Assembly: GCA_019090615.1 (NCBI GenBank)
Contig: JAHRVQ010000025.1
Span: 1-64,000 of the forward strand
DNA length: 64,000 nt
DNA from: Pseudomonadales bacterium
Lineage (GTDB): Bacteria; Pseudomonadota; Gammaproteobacteria; Pseudomonadales; Azotimanducaceae
Reading direction: 5' to 3'
In this document: piece by piece, positions 36,677 through 46,451 of the stretch
Layout of the letters: the number at the start of each line of letters is the position of its first letter
Position numbering within the stretch: position 1 is the stretch's first letter
Translations under genes and position numbers: made by a program
The notes under the pieces: model-generated
The model's input: the letters and a program-made list of their open reading frames with translations, nothing else
Databases searched by the model: none
What the model was told of the DNA's origin: nothing

Positions 36677-37336
36677 GTGCTCATACCAATTAATCTAGAA
36701 CGAATAAATCACCAACGAATAGCGCGATACCCAATAGACCAAAAGAATATTACCTATGCTTTGTTCTTTTGTCTTCTACTAGTGTCTGCCGGATGCTGGG
36801 CGGATAAATACCAGGATACGACGCGGCAGTTTAAAAATGCCAGTAAATCTGCGGCCATTTTACAACAGGCCTATGGTTATGCTGTTTTCCCGAATATAGG
36901 AAAAGGCGGTATAGGCATTGGTGCGGCCTATGGCAAAGGCAAAGTTTATGTTGCTAAGCGGTTCACCGGCGATGTGACGATGAGTCAACTTAGTGTCGGT
37001 TTTCAATTGGGTGGTCAGGCTTATAGCCAGCTAATATTATTTGAGGATAAACGGGCCTTTATGGAGTTTACATCAGGTAGTTTCGAGTTTGGCGCACACG
37101 CAAACGCGGTGGCTTTAACCCTGAGTGCGAGTGTCGAGGCTAGCACTAAAGGCGCTGGAGCCAGCACTACTAACAGCGACGAGTCGCAGGCGGTGGCTAA
37201 ATATTATAAGGGCATGGCAGTGTATACCCTTAGTAAAGGTGGTTTGATGTACGAAGCTGCACTGAGCGGCCAGAAGTTCAGTTATCGTGCAATTGAAAAT
37301 GTCCCGACCACAGTTGATTTATCAACATCAATTTGA
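36677..37336 (+). CDS. SYLF (YSC84-like) lipid-binding protein
   Basis: A 219-residue protein with a hydrophobic N-terminus containing a lipobox-like LLVSAGC (about residue 40), followed by a SYLF/YSC84 domain: GYAVFPNIGKGGIGIGAAYG, QLSVGFQLGGQAYSQLILFE, a glycine/alanine-rich middle with ASTKGAGAST and KGMAVYTLSKGGLMYEAA. SYLF domains bind phosphoinositides in eukaryotes; the bacterial role is unclear. The start is GTG at 36677 (AGG upstream); no ATG exists before the signal. Confidence 0.85.
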   Translation: MLIPINLERINHQRIARYPIDQKNITYALFFCLLLVSAGCWADKYQDTTRQFKNASKSAAILQQAYGYAVFPNIGKGGIGIGAAYGKGKVYVAKRFTGDVTMSQLSVGFQLGGQAYSQLILFEDKRAFMEFTSGSFEFGAHANAVALTLSASVEASTKGAGASTTNSDESQAVAKYYKGMAVYTLSKGGLMYEAALSGQKFSYRAIENVPTTVDLSTSI

Positions 37337-37658
37337 GTCGCATACAGCCAAAAGTTCGCAAACCCATCGTTAACAGTTTTCGGCGTGCTCAGCTCGAATT
37401 CGCACAATTTAACATAATATACATTATGCGCACTCTAAGTCGTGTCTCACTTTGAAGGACTGGTTTATTATTAGACAGCGGTAAACAGATTTATGAAGTC
37501 AATTAACAGAATCTGGTCGAATTGTTAATTGCCGGTGGAACTCACCCGTTCAAGCAGTATAGACTACCGTTTGTCCAACTCACATGTTGTCGTTTTAGCG
37601 TAGCCACTACGTAACAGGAAAATTAAGTACGCAACAGAAAAATCAGGCGAGTTTTATT
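37337..37658. other. Spacer with a CATAAT palindrome
   Basis: About 320 bases with no gene. CATAAT-ATAC-ATTATG at 37413-37428 is a perfect 6-bp inverted repeat, a plausible operator. Near the end, TACGTAACAGGAAAAT (37608-37623) recurs as TACGCAACAGAAAAAT (37628-37643), just before the zinc-ribbon gene. Confidence 0.45.
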
Positions 37659-38033
37659 ATGCAATGTCCAAAATGCAATTCCTCTATGGAAGAAGTTACC
37701 TACGGAAGAAATATGACCGTAGATCGATGTACTAACTGTAAGGGAATCTGGTTTGATCCCGGTGAGGCTGAAACGCTGAAAGGCAAATGGATGTCTGAAT
37801 TCATTGATAGCGGCGATCCCGAAGTTGGTAAACAGTATAATAAAATTGTCGATATAAATTGCCCCCGTTGTGAAAAACCAATGGCCAAAGTTGCTGACCC
37901 CAGCCAACCACATATCTGGTACGAAACCTGCGCTGATCACGGCATGTTTTTAGATGCAGGAGAATTCACCGATTATAAATATGAAACCCTGGTGGACAAA
38001 TTTCGTGACCTTATTAAGGGTAAACGTAAATAA
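37659..38033 (+). CDS. TFIIB-type zinc-ribbon protein
   Basis: A 124-residue cytoplasmic protein with two zinc ribbons: CPKC...CTNCKGIWFDPGEAE at residues 3-35 and CPRC...ETCADHGMFLDAGEF at about 68-103. The KGIWFD/GMFLDAGEF motifs define the zf-TFIIB family; the function is unknown. A close paralogue lies at 58832-59221. Confidence 0.85.
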   Translation: MQCPKCNSSMEEVTYGRNMTVDRCTNCKGIWFDPGEAETLKGKWMSEFIDSGDPEVGKQYNKIVDINCPRCEKPMAKVADPSQPHIWYETCADHGMFLDAGEFTDYKYETLVDKFRDLIKGKRK

Positions 38034-38337
38034 TTTGACTGCTTCGGCCGCAATCAGTAATTAGTGCTTTAAGGCGGCTAAAAGAGTTTACGGTTTTTGC
38101 TCACAATTGGCGTAACTAACGAAAGCTCTATACAAAGCTGCCTCTTCATTACTGGCTTAATATGCTTGGCGTAATAACCTGATTTGTACAACGGTTGCTC
38201 GATTTAGCTTCATATTAGCGGCTGAGTCATAATCTGGTCGACAAACAATCAAACACCTCGCTGCCCGCTGATTTTCAATTGATCGTTAAACCTATTAAAT
38301 TTCTCAAAACTTACTCATTAAAAAGGCTTATCTCTGC
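38034..38337. other. Spacer before xthA
   Basis: About 300 bases. I find no frame, RNA gene, strong promoter or repeat in it. Confidence 0.5.
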
Positions 38338-39162
38338 ATGCGCGTAGTTTCTTTCAACGTCAATAGTATTCGCGTTAGATTACATCAGTTAGAAGCGGTT
38401 ATCAGCGCTTATGAGCCTGACTTTATCGGTCTTCAGGAAACCAAAGCCACCGACGCAGATTTTCCAGTCGAGGCGATCAATGACCTGGGTTATGAGGTTG
38501 CCTTCCACGGTCAAAAAACCCATTACGGCGTCGCCCTGCTGTCAAAACGTAAACCAGTCAAGATTGTAAAGGGCTTTCCCGATGACGATGACTCAAGTCA
38601 AAGACGATTTATTAGTGGTACTTTTGAATTAGCCGATCAGCGTCAACTCACAGTGATCAATGGGTATTATCCGCAGGGCGAAAAACGAAGCCACGCAACT
38701 AAGTTTCCAGCTAAACAAAAGTACTATAAAGATGTGCTGGCGTTTCTTGATAACAACTGTTCCCCTAAAGACCCCGTCATAGTCATGGGCGATATGAACG
38801 TTGCACCACTCGACCTGGATATTGGCATTGGTGAGCCGAATGCAAAACGTTGGCTTAAAGACGGCAAAACCAGTTTTTTGCCTGAAGAACGTGAATGGTT
38901 GAGCAAAATAACGCATTGGGGGCTGTTTGATACATTCCGGCATCACCACCCTGAAGTGGATGATTTATTCAGTTGGTTTGATTATCGCAGTCGTGGTTTT
39001 GAACGGGAACCAAAGCGTGGTCTCCGAATAGACCTTATTTTAGCCAGTGAATGCCTGCAGACCCTGTCGTCCGGCGCGGGTATTGATTATACGATCAGGG
39101 CTATGGATAAACCTTCAGATCATTGTCCGCTCTGGGCCGAGTTTGACCTGAAAGTGCTTTAG
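38338..39162 (+). CDS. xthA: Exodeoxyribonuclease III (AP endonuclease) XthA
   Basis: XthA is the exonuclease III family enzyme of base excision repair, cutting at abasic sites and degrading 3' ends. The 274-residue length is standard. Motifs seen are FNVNSIRVR, GLQETKATDADFP, NGYYPQGEKRSH, GDMNVAPLDLDIG and the C-terminal KPSDHCPLWAEF. It stands alone. Confidence 0.93.
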   Translation: MRVVSFNVNSIRVRLHQLEAVISAYEPDFIGLQETKATDADFPVEAINDLGYEVAFHGQKTHYGVALLSKRKPVKIVKGFPDDDDSSQRRFISGTFELADQRQLTVINGYYPQGEKRSHATKFPAKQKYYKDVLAFLDNNCSPKDPVIVMGDMNVAPLDLDIGIGEPNAKRWLKDGKTSFLPEEREWLSKITHWGLFDTFRHHHPEVDDLFSWFDYRSRGFEREPKRGLRIDLILASECLQTLSSGAGIDYTIRAMDKPSDHCPLWAEFDLKVL

Positions 39163-39223
39163 TAACGAATTCGACCTTAGCTAGCAATGCTGCCTCCTCT
39201 AAAACCTAGCTCATTATCTAGAG

Positions 39224-39802
39224 CTACAGCGCCTGATTATTTTCGAATAACAGGCTGAAGGTGACAGGAATCGCTGGCGTTATTGAATCCAGCCCGGCAA
39301 TTTTACGCAGTGCTTCAATACCTCCGCCAAGATTAAACTGCTCAGCATGAATGACTATCGCTTTTTGACTGCTCACCTGCAGTAGCTTTTCTGATGCTTT
39401 AATGATGATAACAGGGGCTTTAAGACTTACCTTCACACCGTGCAAATCTACTTTAATATCGATAATTAAGGATTTAACGTCACCCGCCTGCATTGTCAGC
39501 ACACCAATTGGCATTGCAGTACTAATCGTTGCCACAGGGAAACTGTTAACCTGAAAAAGTAACTCCGCCATTCGACTATTACGGATGGCAATCTGCGTCT
39601 CTACGCTCTTGAGGTCGATATTTACCTCGATATGCTTTTCCGAGGCTGTACCACTGATTGATTTGAATACATGCGACTCGACGATAGTGCCTTTTTTAAT
39701 TGAGTTAAAATTAATGGTTGAAGCCGCGTCGTTCAAATGCCAGCTAGCCTGTGCCAGTTGGGCGCTTAAGAGTATTAACAAAAGTACGGTATATCTAAAC
39801 AT
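39224..39802 (-). CDS. Secreted YceI-like protein
   Basis: A 192-residue exported protein from the ATG at 39802 (AAGGAAA upstream): signal peptide MFRYTVLLLILLSAQLAQA, then a lipocalin-like beta barrel with ASTINFNSIKKG, NIDLKSVETQIAIRNSRM and VKVDLHGV-type strands, as in the YceI family of isoprenoid-binding proteins. The match is moderate. It overlaps the VanZ-like gene by 8 bp in the same direction, so the two are coupled. Confidence 0.75.
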   Translation of the reverse strand: MFRYTVLLLILLSAQLAQASWHLNDAASTINFNSIKKGTIVESHVFKSISGTASEKHIEVNIDLKSVETQIAIRNSRMAELLFQVNSFPVATISTAMPIGVLTMQAGDVKSLIIDIKVDLHGVKVSLKAPVIIIKASEKLLQVSSQKAIVIHAEQFNLGGGIEALRKIAGLDSITPAIPVTFSLLFENNQAL

Positions 39803-40202
39803 GCGTATTTCCTTTCGATGGGCCCACATAAACGATTCGGTCAAGTAAAACGCCACATGGTATATAAATTACTACGCCAAGGGTATCAGCAATAAGATCA
39901 TTCCAATCGAAATATCGATAGTTTAAGAACGATTGAATTATTTCTATCGCGAATCCATAACAGATCAACAAAATCATTATTAGCACGGTCTGAAATCGAG
40001 ACCGTAACGGCCAGGCGAAATCAGCCAAAAAAGCCAGCGTTATAAACGCCGCAAAGTGATTGAACTTATCCCAGAATACCATCGTTACACCTGGCGGTCC
40101 TGATGTAAAAGCAAGCCATGAAATGGTGCCAAGAGCTGTGCAAAAAGTAAGTCTGAACAGGCTTACTGCAATAATATTGTTTTTGTTAAACTTCACAATC
40201 AT
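39795..40202 (-). CDS. VanZ-like membrane protein
   Basis: A 135-residue protein with four membrane segments: about 10-28, 45-65, 70-90 and 105-125. The pattern WDKFNHFAAFITLAFLADFAW followed by GFAIEIIQSFLNYRYFDWNDLIADTLGV is the VanZ family signature, with its conserved D-K-H and E-Q-R-D-D residues. VanZ confers low-level teicoplanin resistance in one context; most members have no known role. The gene overlaps the YceI-like gene downstream. Confidence 0.85.
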   Translation of the reverse strand: MIVKFNKNNIIAVSLFRLTFCTALGTISWLAFTSGPPGVTMVFWDKFNHFAAFITLAFLADFAWPLRSRFQTVLIMILLICYGFAIEIIQSFLNYRYFDWNDLIADTLGVVIYIPCGVLLDRIVYVGPSKGNTHV

Positions 40203-40331
40203 TCGCGCATTAAGAAATTATAGGTTTCGTAAATTTGAATTCGTAAAATTGATGCATCACTTATTTGCTTCACCAATTTAATCGCACGCCAAACCAACAT
40301 CACACCAGGTCGCAGGAAACCAGCAAGGAGG

Positions 40332-41135
40332 CTACCTATGTTGATTGATAGTAGCACGGGTTTCGAGCGCAACTCGACGTGCCGCCTGAGCAAAATTTGA
40401 TGTATTTGATGCGTATATTATCGCCCTGGACGAGTTGATGATCATGCCGCCACCCTTACCATGTTGCATCATCGACGCAACATCCGCACCCTGCGCGCCA
40501 ACCCCAGGTAATAAAAAGCTCATATTGCCAACTATTTTTCTGACTGCGGCAATTTCCTCTTCACGGGTGGCGCCCACAACCAGCCCAACATTGTCATTAT
40601 GGTTCCATTGATTTGCTGCAAGGCTAGCCAGATGTTGGTAGAGCAGCAAGCCGGAGTCCAGGCGTAAATTCTGTAAATCAGACCCCCCGGGATTGGACGT
40701 TCGACATAAAATAAAGATGCCTTTCTCAGCATACTCAAGAAATGGCAATACCGAATCAAACCCCATATACGGGTTAATTGTCACGGCATCAGCATTATAT
40801 CGATCGAAAGCTTCTGCAGTATACATTTTAGCAGTCGCGCCAATATCGCCTCTTTTGGCATCCAAAATAACCGGAATTCCTTTTTGCTGCGCGTAGTCGA
40901 TACTTTTGCAAAGGCTTTGTTCCGCCCCATTGGCTGCATAATATGCTATCTGAGGTTTATAGCAGCAAACCAGGTCCGCGGTCGAATCAATAATCTCGCG
41001 ATTAAAACTAAATATTGGGTCTGCATCATTTTTAAGTATCTGGGGAATTTTATGGGTATCTGTATCCAGCCCAATACAGAGCAGAGACTGATTGGTAACA
41101 GATAATTGATCAATTTGGCTAAAAAATTTAGACAT
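40332..41135 (-). CDS. pyrF: Orotidine 5'-phosphate decarboxylase, type 2 (PyrF)
   Basis: PyrF makes UMP from OMP in pyrimidine synthesis. The 267-residue length and sequence fit the type 2 branch rather than the shorter E. coli type: starts with LSVTNQSLLCIGLDTD, the catalytic DAKRGDIGATAK, CYKPQIAYYAANGAEQ and the C-terminal LLPGVGAQGAD. Around 130 bp downstream the VanZ-like gene begins; a small frame in between is not convincing. Confidence 0.93.
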   Translation of the reverse strand: MSKFFSQIDQLSVTNQSLLCIGLDTDTHKIPQILKNDADPIFSFNREIIDSTADLVCCYKPQIAYYAANGAEQSLCKSIDYAQQKGIPVILDAKRGDIGATAKMYTAEAFDRYNADAVTINPYMGFDSVLPFLEYAEKGIFILCRTSNPGGSDLQNLRLDSGLLLYQHLASLAANQWNHNDNVGLVVGATREEEIAAVRKIVGNMSFLLPGVGAQGADVASMMQHGKGGGMIINSSRAIIYASNTSNFAQAARRVALETRATINQHR

Positions 41136-41331
41136 GTTTACTCTTAAAATTAGGAGATAAAGTGCCGCGTTACGTCACCTCGACCATAGATTGTCACCAA
41201 TAGGTGAGATATTGTCAATCATAAGTTGACGCAAGTATTGCTCATAAGGCATTGTTTTTATTAGCTTATTTGGGTTTAATAAAAACTGGCACATAGTTAG
41301 CATTACCTAATCAACCACTACCTATATCAAC

Positions 41332-41772
41332 ATGTACCGACCAGCAGGCCCTGAAACATTGAATCATACTAAAACGAATAGTCTGAAAAATCCCAGCCAA
41401 TCAGATCAAGCACAGGGAACAACATTGGCAGGAGAATTCCGTGACCGTCGCGAACAAAATCGTCGTCAAACTGAACGACGTTTGTTTATACAAATAGTGT
41501 CCTGCAATGATCAGTCTCTAATTGGTACAACTTGCGCCTGTCAAGCTGTCGATAGTTCACCCAACGGATTACAACTGGTCTGTAGTGACAATATTCCCGC
41601 AGGTTCACAACTAGATCTATGGGTAGATATAGCATCAAAACCAGGCAAGTATTTTTTAACGAGCGAAGTTCTATGGAGTCAACGAACTGAAAATGGTCGT
41701 TGTAACATTGGCGTCCTACTACAAAATGCCGCCGCTACCGATATTGATAACTGGCGTACAGCTAATGCCTAG
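41332..41772 (+). CDS. PilZ-domain protein
   Basis: A 146-residue protein with an N-terminal disordered stretch of about 35 residues and a PilZ domain: RDRREQNRRQTERRLFIQI provides the RxxxR arginines and DSSPNGLQL the [DN]xSxxG motif. It should bind cyclic di-GMP in the cytoplasm. Its target is unknown. Confidence 0.8.
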   Translation: MYRPAGPETLNHTKTNSLKNPSQSDQAQGTTLAGEFRDRREQNRRQTERRLFIQIVSCNDQSLIGTTCACQAVDSSPNGLQLVCSDNIPAGSQLDLWVDIASKPGKYFLTSEVLWSQRTENGRCNIGVLLQNAAATDIDNWRTANA

Positions 41773-41908
41773 TTTTTTTGGTTCGATTGGCGCTGCTTTA
41801 GCATTTCTTTAGTGTTACTTTGATGCTGCTATAAAGTAGCTACTAATAACAACCTGTCGCTGCGACCTAGACCACAGCGGCCCTGAAACCGCTGCCGCTT
41901 AAAAAGCG

Positions 41909-43279
41909 TTACTGCTTTTTAATTTGCCAACCCTCCCTTGTGTCCTCAATGATATATCCCGCGGCAAGTGCAGTATCGCGTAATTCATCCGACAGCGGCC
42001 AGTTTTTTTCTTTTCGTGCTACCGCCCTCGCCTCTGCGAGTTTTTGAATGTCAGCTGGGATTTCAACAACCTGCGGTTGATAATTTGCGATATCCAGACC
42101 AAATATTTGATCAAAGGCCAATATTGTTGCTTTCTTTGCCGATGGTTCCTCATTCGACCTTATCAAATCCCAGGTTACAGCCAACGCACGGGGTAAATTT
42201 AGATCATCATTAATGCAGGCATTAAAACGAGCCATATATTCATCCAGTAATGTGCCTGGCGCGCCCCAGTCATATGCCGCCTGATAGAGTCTTTTTAAAG
42301 CCACCCCGTTTGCTTCAAGGCTAGACCAGGTGAAGGACATCTGCGTGCGATAGTGTGCAGTCAAACAAAAGTAGCGGTAAACACCAGGGTCAATACCCTT
42401 CTCTATCAAGCGATCAAGGGTTAAAAAAACTGCCGACTTTGACATTTTTGCATTATCTAGCTGAAGGAAATAACCATGCATCCAGAAATTCGCCAGTCGG
42501 GTACCACGACTGGCCTCCGTCTGGGCAATTTCGTTAGTATGATGAATGGGTATATGGTCTTCACCGCCACAGTGAATGTCAAAATAGTCGCCAAGATATT
42601 TCGCTGACATTGCCGAACATTCAATATGCCAACCTGGGAACCCAGTACCCCATGGGCTTGGCCATTCCATTTGCCGCTGCTCATCTGCTGGTGAAAACTT
42701 CCATAGCGCAAAATCTGTGACGTGTTGTCTTTCATTATCGACCCGTGCACCCGCCATTAAACCTTCAATATCCAGCCGCGCAAGCTGGCCATAGCTACTT
42801 AATTTACGAGAATCAAAATAAATGCCATCGCTGGTTTGATAGGTAAAGCCCTTTTTTTCCAGGTCCTCAATAAATTCTATTTGTTCTTTAATGTGGTCAG
42901 TTGCACGACACCAGGTATCTGGAAAATTGATATTTAATCTTTTCAGGTCCTTTTGAAATGCCTGGGTATAAAAATCAGCCATTTGCCAGGCAGTCATGCC
43001 GGTTCTTTTTGAACCCACTTCCATCTTGTCTTCGCCAGAATCTGCATCCGAGGTTAAATGGCCTACATCTGTGATATTCATCACAAAGTTGACCTCATAA
43101 CCATTCATTTTTAATGCCCGATAGAGCAGGTCTTCGAATATATAAGTGCGCAAATTACCAATATGCGCATAATTATAAACCGTGGGCCCACAGCAATAGA
43201 GGCCAACTTTGCCGGCCTCAAGGGGTTGAAATTGACGCACCTGGCGTTCGTATGTATCAAAAAGATATAGCTCTGACAT
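41909..43279 (-). CDS. cysS: Cysteinyl-tRNA synthetase CysS
   Basis: CysS charges tRNA-Cys with cysteine. The 456-residue protein has the HIGH-type motif in YCCGPTVYNYAHIGNLRTY, the zinc-site GWHIECSAMSAKYLG and HCGGEDHIPIHHTNE, and AKMSKSAVFLTL (KMSKS). Length and order are standard. tRNA-Cys itself is encoded in the same window at 59517-59590. Confidence 0.96.
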   Translation of the reverse strand: MSELYLFDTYERQVRQFQPLEAGKVGLYCCGPTVYNYAHIGNLRTYIFEDLLYRALKMNGYEVNFVMNITDVGHLTSDADSGEDKMEVGSKRTGMTAWQMADFYTQAFQKDLKRLNINFPDTWCRATDHIKEQIEFIEDLEKKGFTYQTSDGIYFDSRKLSSYGQLARLDIEGLMAGARVDNERQHVTDFALWKFSPADEQRQMEWPSPWGTGFPGWHIECSAMSAKYLGDYFDIHCGGEDHIPIHHTNEIAQTEASRGTRLANFWMHGYFLQLDNAKMSKSAVFLTLDRLIEKGIDPGVYRYFCLTAHYRTQMSFTWSSLEANGVALKRLYQAAYDWGAPGTLLDEYMARFNACINDDLNLPRALAVTWDLIRSNEEPSAKKATILAFDQIFGLDIANYQPQVVEIPADIQKLAEARAVARKEKNWPLSDELRDTALAAGYIIEDTREGWQIKKQ

Positions 43280-43348
43280 GACCTCTAGTACGCGGCATGG
43301 TTAGGGGAGACGGATTCTATATGATATGGCGCTATTCTTAAACTTCAG

Positions 43349-43987
43349 CTAGTCAGTAGAATTAGTAGCATCTGCATATCGTTGTTCCATTATCCGTTCG
43401 ACAGTATCCACAATCACCTGGTTTTGCTGTTCTATTTCAATATTGACTTCATCCCCAATACGCAATCGTGAGAAATTGGTTCTTTTTAAGGTTTCTGGGA
43501 TAAGGTTAATTGAAAACTCGGTTTTTACCTGATTAACCTCAGCGACGGTTAAGCTACATCCATTGACAGCAAGAAAACCTTTATCAAATACATATTTCAG
43601 CCAGCGGGGCTCACCTTGAAAAGTTATTCGTAAATTGTTTTCTTTCTGTTGTAACGAAGTCACCTTTGCACTAGCCATTATATGTCCAGACAGGATATGT
43701 CCGCCCACTTCGGCATCGGCCTTTGCTGACCTTTCAACATTAACTTCTGTACCTGGAACCAGATGCTTGATGTTGGTAATCTCAAGCGTTTCTTCAATCG
43801 CATCAAATTGAACATTCGCCGCATCAATTGTGGTTACTGTGAAACAACAACCGTTAATAGCGATGCTGGCACCCAACGTCAAATCCGCTTGCATTGCCGG
43901 TGGCAGGTCAATACTAAAAGTTAGTAGACCCGGCTGCTTTTGCGTGGTTCGAACAGGCAGCATGGCTTGAACAATACCTGTATACAT
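43349..43987 (-). CDS. ribE: Riboflavin synthase alpha chain RibE
   Basis: RibE dismutates two 6,7-dimethyl-8-ribityllumazines into riboflavin. The 212-residue protein has the expected two tandem lumazine-binding domains: MYTGIVQAM with GASIAINGCCFTV and GGHILSGHIMASAKV in the first, and FLAVNGCSLTVAEV with SINLIPETLKRTN in the second. No other rib gene is adjacent and no FMN riboswitch is visible upstream. In some bacteria a stand-alone ribE is a second copy. Confidence 0.92.
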   Translation of the reverse strand: MYTGIVQAMLPVRTTQKQPGLLTFSIDLPPAMQADLTLGASIAINGCCFTVTTIDAANVQFDAIEETLEITNIKHLVPGTEVNVERSAKADAEVGGHILSGHIMASAKVTSLQQKENNLRITFQGEPRWLKYVFDKGFLAVNGCSLTVAEVNQVKTEFSINLIPETLKRTNFSRLRIGDEVNIEIEQQNQVIVDTVERIMEQRYADATNSTD

Positions 43988-44280
43988 GGGTGGTCTCCTC
44001 TGGCCTGAAATAAACAGGCTAATACAACAAAAAAATCTCGCTAAATATTAACTCGCGTTATCTTAAATATACCATACGGCGGGTCATCTGGAGAGCAACC
44101 AACCGGCAGGCGCAATAAATTTGCCAGGCTTGCGAATTAACCACGTCAGCGAGTTACTTTATTTTTAATTCGCTTTGTCTAGCCGCAATCTAGTTGCTCA
44201 CGTGTTTACTGCGAGACATAATTGTTATTCGCGCATAACTTTACCTGAAAAAGCCAACGGCTAAAAAACCAAGGATATCT

Positions 44281-45291
44281 GTGATAGACCTGAGAAGTGA
44301 CACTTTAACACGCCCCACAGAACCCATGCTGGAAGCAATGATGAGGGCTGAAACCGGCGATGATGTCTATGGTGAAGATCCAACCGTTAACGAATTAGAA
44401 GCCTATTCGGCAAAAATAACTGGCAAAGCGGCCGCCTTATATACCACCAGTGGCACCCAAAGCAATTTGTTGGCCCTGCTTAGTCACTGCCAAAGGGGCG
44501 ACGAATATATTGCCGGTCAGGATGCCCATAGTTATCAGTTTGAAGGGGGTGGTGCAGCGGTATTAGGTGGCATCCAACCTTATACCCTGCAATTTAATGA
44601 ACGTGGTGAACTACCGCTTGAGGCGCTTAAGCAGGCTGTGAAACCAGACGATTTTCACTACGCAATTACGCGCCTGGTGTGTTTAGAAAACACTCAGGCA
44701 GGTAAGGTATTGGGGCTTACGTATCTCAATTTATTTGCTCAGATGATGGCCAACCTTAATCTAAAATCGCACCTGGACGGTGCGCGGGTTTTTAATGCCG
44801 CAATTGCACAGAAGGTGCCAGTGGCTACCCTTTGTAACCCTTTTGATACAATTTCGATTTGCCTTTCAAAAGGTCTCGGGTGCCCCGTAGGCTCTATTCT
44901 GGTGGGCGACGAAGAAACTATTCACCGCGCAAGGCGATTGAGGAAGATGCTAGGTGGTGGAATGAGACAAGCGGGTATTATCGCTGCATCTGGCCTATAT
45001 GCGTTGCGAAACAACATTAACAAACTCGCCCAGGATCATGAAAAAGCAAAGAAAGTGTATGATAAATCTACTGAGTTTAAGTCTTTAAGTTTTGCCGCGG
45101 CGCCGGAGACAAATATGTTGTTTTTAGCGCAGAAAGTTGATGCCGACGTACTTAACCTGTATCTGGCAAAACACGGTATCAAAGTATCGGGCCGGCGCTG
45201 GGTATTCCATCTGGATATAAGTGATGCGGATGTAGACTATTTATTAGATATCTGTAGCCAATTTGATCGTCTAGTTGATCCTCTAATCTAA
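44281..45291 (+). CDS. ltaE: Low-specificity L-threonine aldolase
   Basis: A 336-residue PLP enzyme splitting L-threonine and allo-threonine into glycine and acetaldehyde. Hallmarks are MIDLRSDTLTRPTEPML at the start, TSGTQSNLLALL, CLENTQAGKVL, SHLDGARVFNAA and the PLP lysine K197 in CLSKGLGCPVGS. The GTG start at 44281 follows AAGGA. Its 3' end overlaps the convergent unknown gene by 9 bp. Confidence 0.93.
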   Translation: MIDLRSDTLTRPTEPMLEAMMRAETGDDVYGEDPTVNELEAYSAKITGKAAALYTTSGTQSNLLALLSHCQRGDEYIAGQDAHSYQFEGGGAAVLGGIQPYTLQFNERGELPLEALKQAVKPDDFHYAITRLVCLENTQAGKVLGLTYLNLFAQMMANLNLKSHLDGARVFNAAIAQKVPVATLCNPFDTISICLSKGLGCPVGSILVGDEETIHRARRLRKMLGGGMRQAGIIAASGLYALRNNINKLAQDHEKAKKVYDKSTEFKSLSFAAAPETNMLFLAQKVDADVLNLYLAKHGIKVSGRRWVFHLDISDADVDYLLDICSQFDRLVDPLI

Positions 45292-45783
45292 GGGTTGCAG
45301 GTCAAAGATGACGTCCTCAGGGTCTGCTGGTGAAATCCGAATACCATCGACAATAGCAATGCTGGCCCCAAGGGTAAGGTCATCAATTATGCAGCTGGTT
45401 CCCTGGGGTAATATGCCGGTAGCAGAATGTACTTTCCCTACCGGGTCATTATAAACAGCACTCATTAACCAATATTGCTGGCCTCTGGCAAGTTCATATC
45501 GTTTGACATTTTGATAGGTAAAAGCTTCTAGCCCCGGCCCTGCTGTACAACGAATTTCACACACTAAATTCCGTCCACACTGATATTCAAAAACTTCTGT
45601 TACCTTGAAACTCAGCAGCCATGGTAGCGGCAATAAACCATCCTCTTCAGCCGTTACGCCCATTGCAAGACAATAACTCACCAGCAAAATTAATAGTTGT
45701 TGTTTTCTGACAGCTCCGTTCAATCGCCCTTTGTTATAAAAATGTAGCGGTAATAGTAGCGGCAATAAACGTAGCTGTTTCAT
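45283..45783 (-). CDS. Uncharacterised exported protein
   Basis: A 166-residue protein from the ATG at 45783 (MKQLRLLPLLL). A hydrophobic stretch QQLLILLVSYCLAMGVTAEE (about residues 28-47) looks like a signal peptide, followed by a mature part with cysteines (EYQCGRNLVCEIRCTAGPG) and SCIIDDLTLGASIAIVDG. I do not recognise a family. It overlaps the 3' end of the threonine aldolase gene by 9 bp on the opposite strand. Confidence 0.6.
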   Translation of the reverse strand: MKQLRLLPLLLPLHFYNKGRLNGAVRKQQLLILLVSYCLAMGVTAEEDGLLPLPWLLSFKVTEVFEYQCGRNLVCEIRCTAGPGLEAFTYQNVKRYELARGQQYWLMSAVYNDPVGKVHSATGILPQGTSCIIDDLTLGASIAIVDGIRISPADPEDVIFDLQPLD

Positions 45784-45870
45784 ATAGATTCTTTCACTTT
45801 TGTTAATTGCAGTATGTGACAATAGCAGTTTATCGCCAAATGTTACTACTGTCAGTCGCGACTAATGCCA

Positions 45871-45925
45871 ATAGCTAATTTGAGCCGATAGCTAATTTGA
45901 GCCGATAGCTAATTAGAGTTGATAG
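45871..45925. repeat. 17-bp tandem triplication
   Basis: ATAGCTAATTTGAGCCG is repeated at 45871, 45888 and, with three changes, 45905, followed by the start of a fourth copy. It lies between two minus-strand genes. Confidence 0.9.
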
Positions 45926-45965
45926 TCTACTTTAGGCCGCCACACAGGTAAGACTTAGCTTATCC

Positions 45966-46451
45966 TTAGATTATCCATAGTGCTATCAGGCCAGCAATTA
46001 TTGGTAACGGCACGGATAACAGATAACGACGCAGCGCAAATTTAGCGCCCATTAAAGGGATTTCAAAAGACAATATTCGATGGAATGCCAATGCTGACCA
46101 GGCAGTGATGAGTGAAACCATCTGCGCCTGCCCTGCTCCCGCTTCAATAAGCACAACTGCCAGAGGAAACGCTACCATCGGTCCGCCAGGAAGGAGAGCG
46201 CCTATAACCCCAGCCACAAGTATACCTGTAATGCCTGACTCTGAACCAACATACGCAACCACCTGTTCCTGTGGCAGTAGCTGCGCAATAAATCCTGCCG
46301 CAATAAGTGCCAGCGGCAATCGTAATGCGAGGCTTTTAAGTTGCACCCAAGCCTGGGTTAATGCTTGCTTATGCGGTGGCACGGTTTGCATCTGAGCCCA
46401 ACCTGACATACCTGTCAAAATTACCGCTAGTATGACAAACGATACTAACAT
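45966..46451 (-). CDS. Half-size permease (PF03773-like), second of a pair
   Basis: A 161-residue membrane protein with about four or five helices. The motif GVIGALLPGGPMVAFPLAVV and ITAWSALAFHRILSFEIPLMG match predicted permeases of the DUF318/ArsP family, but the protein is only half the usual length. The upstream gene encodes a similar half protein; they overlap by 7 bp, so this looks like a split, two-subunit permease. The substrate is unknown. Confidence 0.75.
   Translation of the reverse strand: MLVSFVILAVILTGMSGWAQMQTVPPHKQALTQAWVQLKSLALRLPLALIAAGFIAQLLPQEQVVAYVGSESGITGILVAGVIGALLPGGPMVAFPLAVVLIEAGAGQAQMVSLITAWSALAFHRILSFEIPLMGAKFALRRYLLSVPLPIIAGLIALWII

Noticed and set aside
40199-40393. 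Small frame between pyrF and the VanZ-like gene (64 residues) whose TGA overlaps the next ATG
   Set aside because: It overlaps pyrF by 62 bp, has no recognisable motif or strong ribosome binding site, and the overlap with the next ATG can be chance.
43988-44280. FMN riboswitch upstream of ribE
   Set aside because: The conserved RFN core segments were not found on the minus strand in this spacer.
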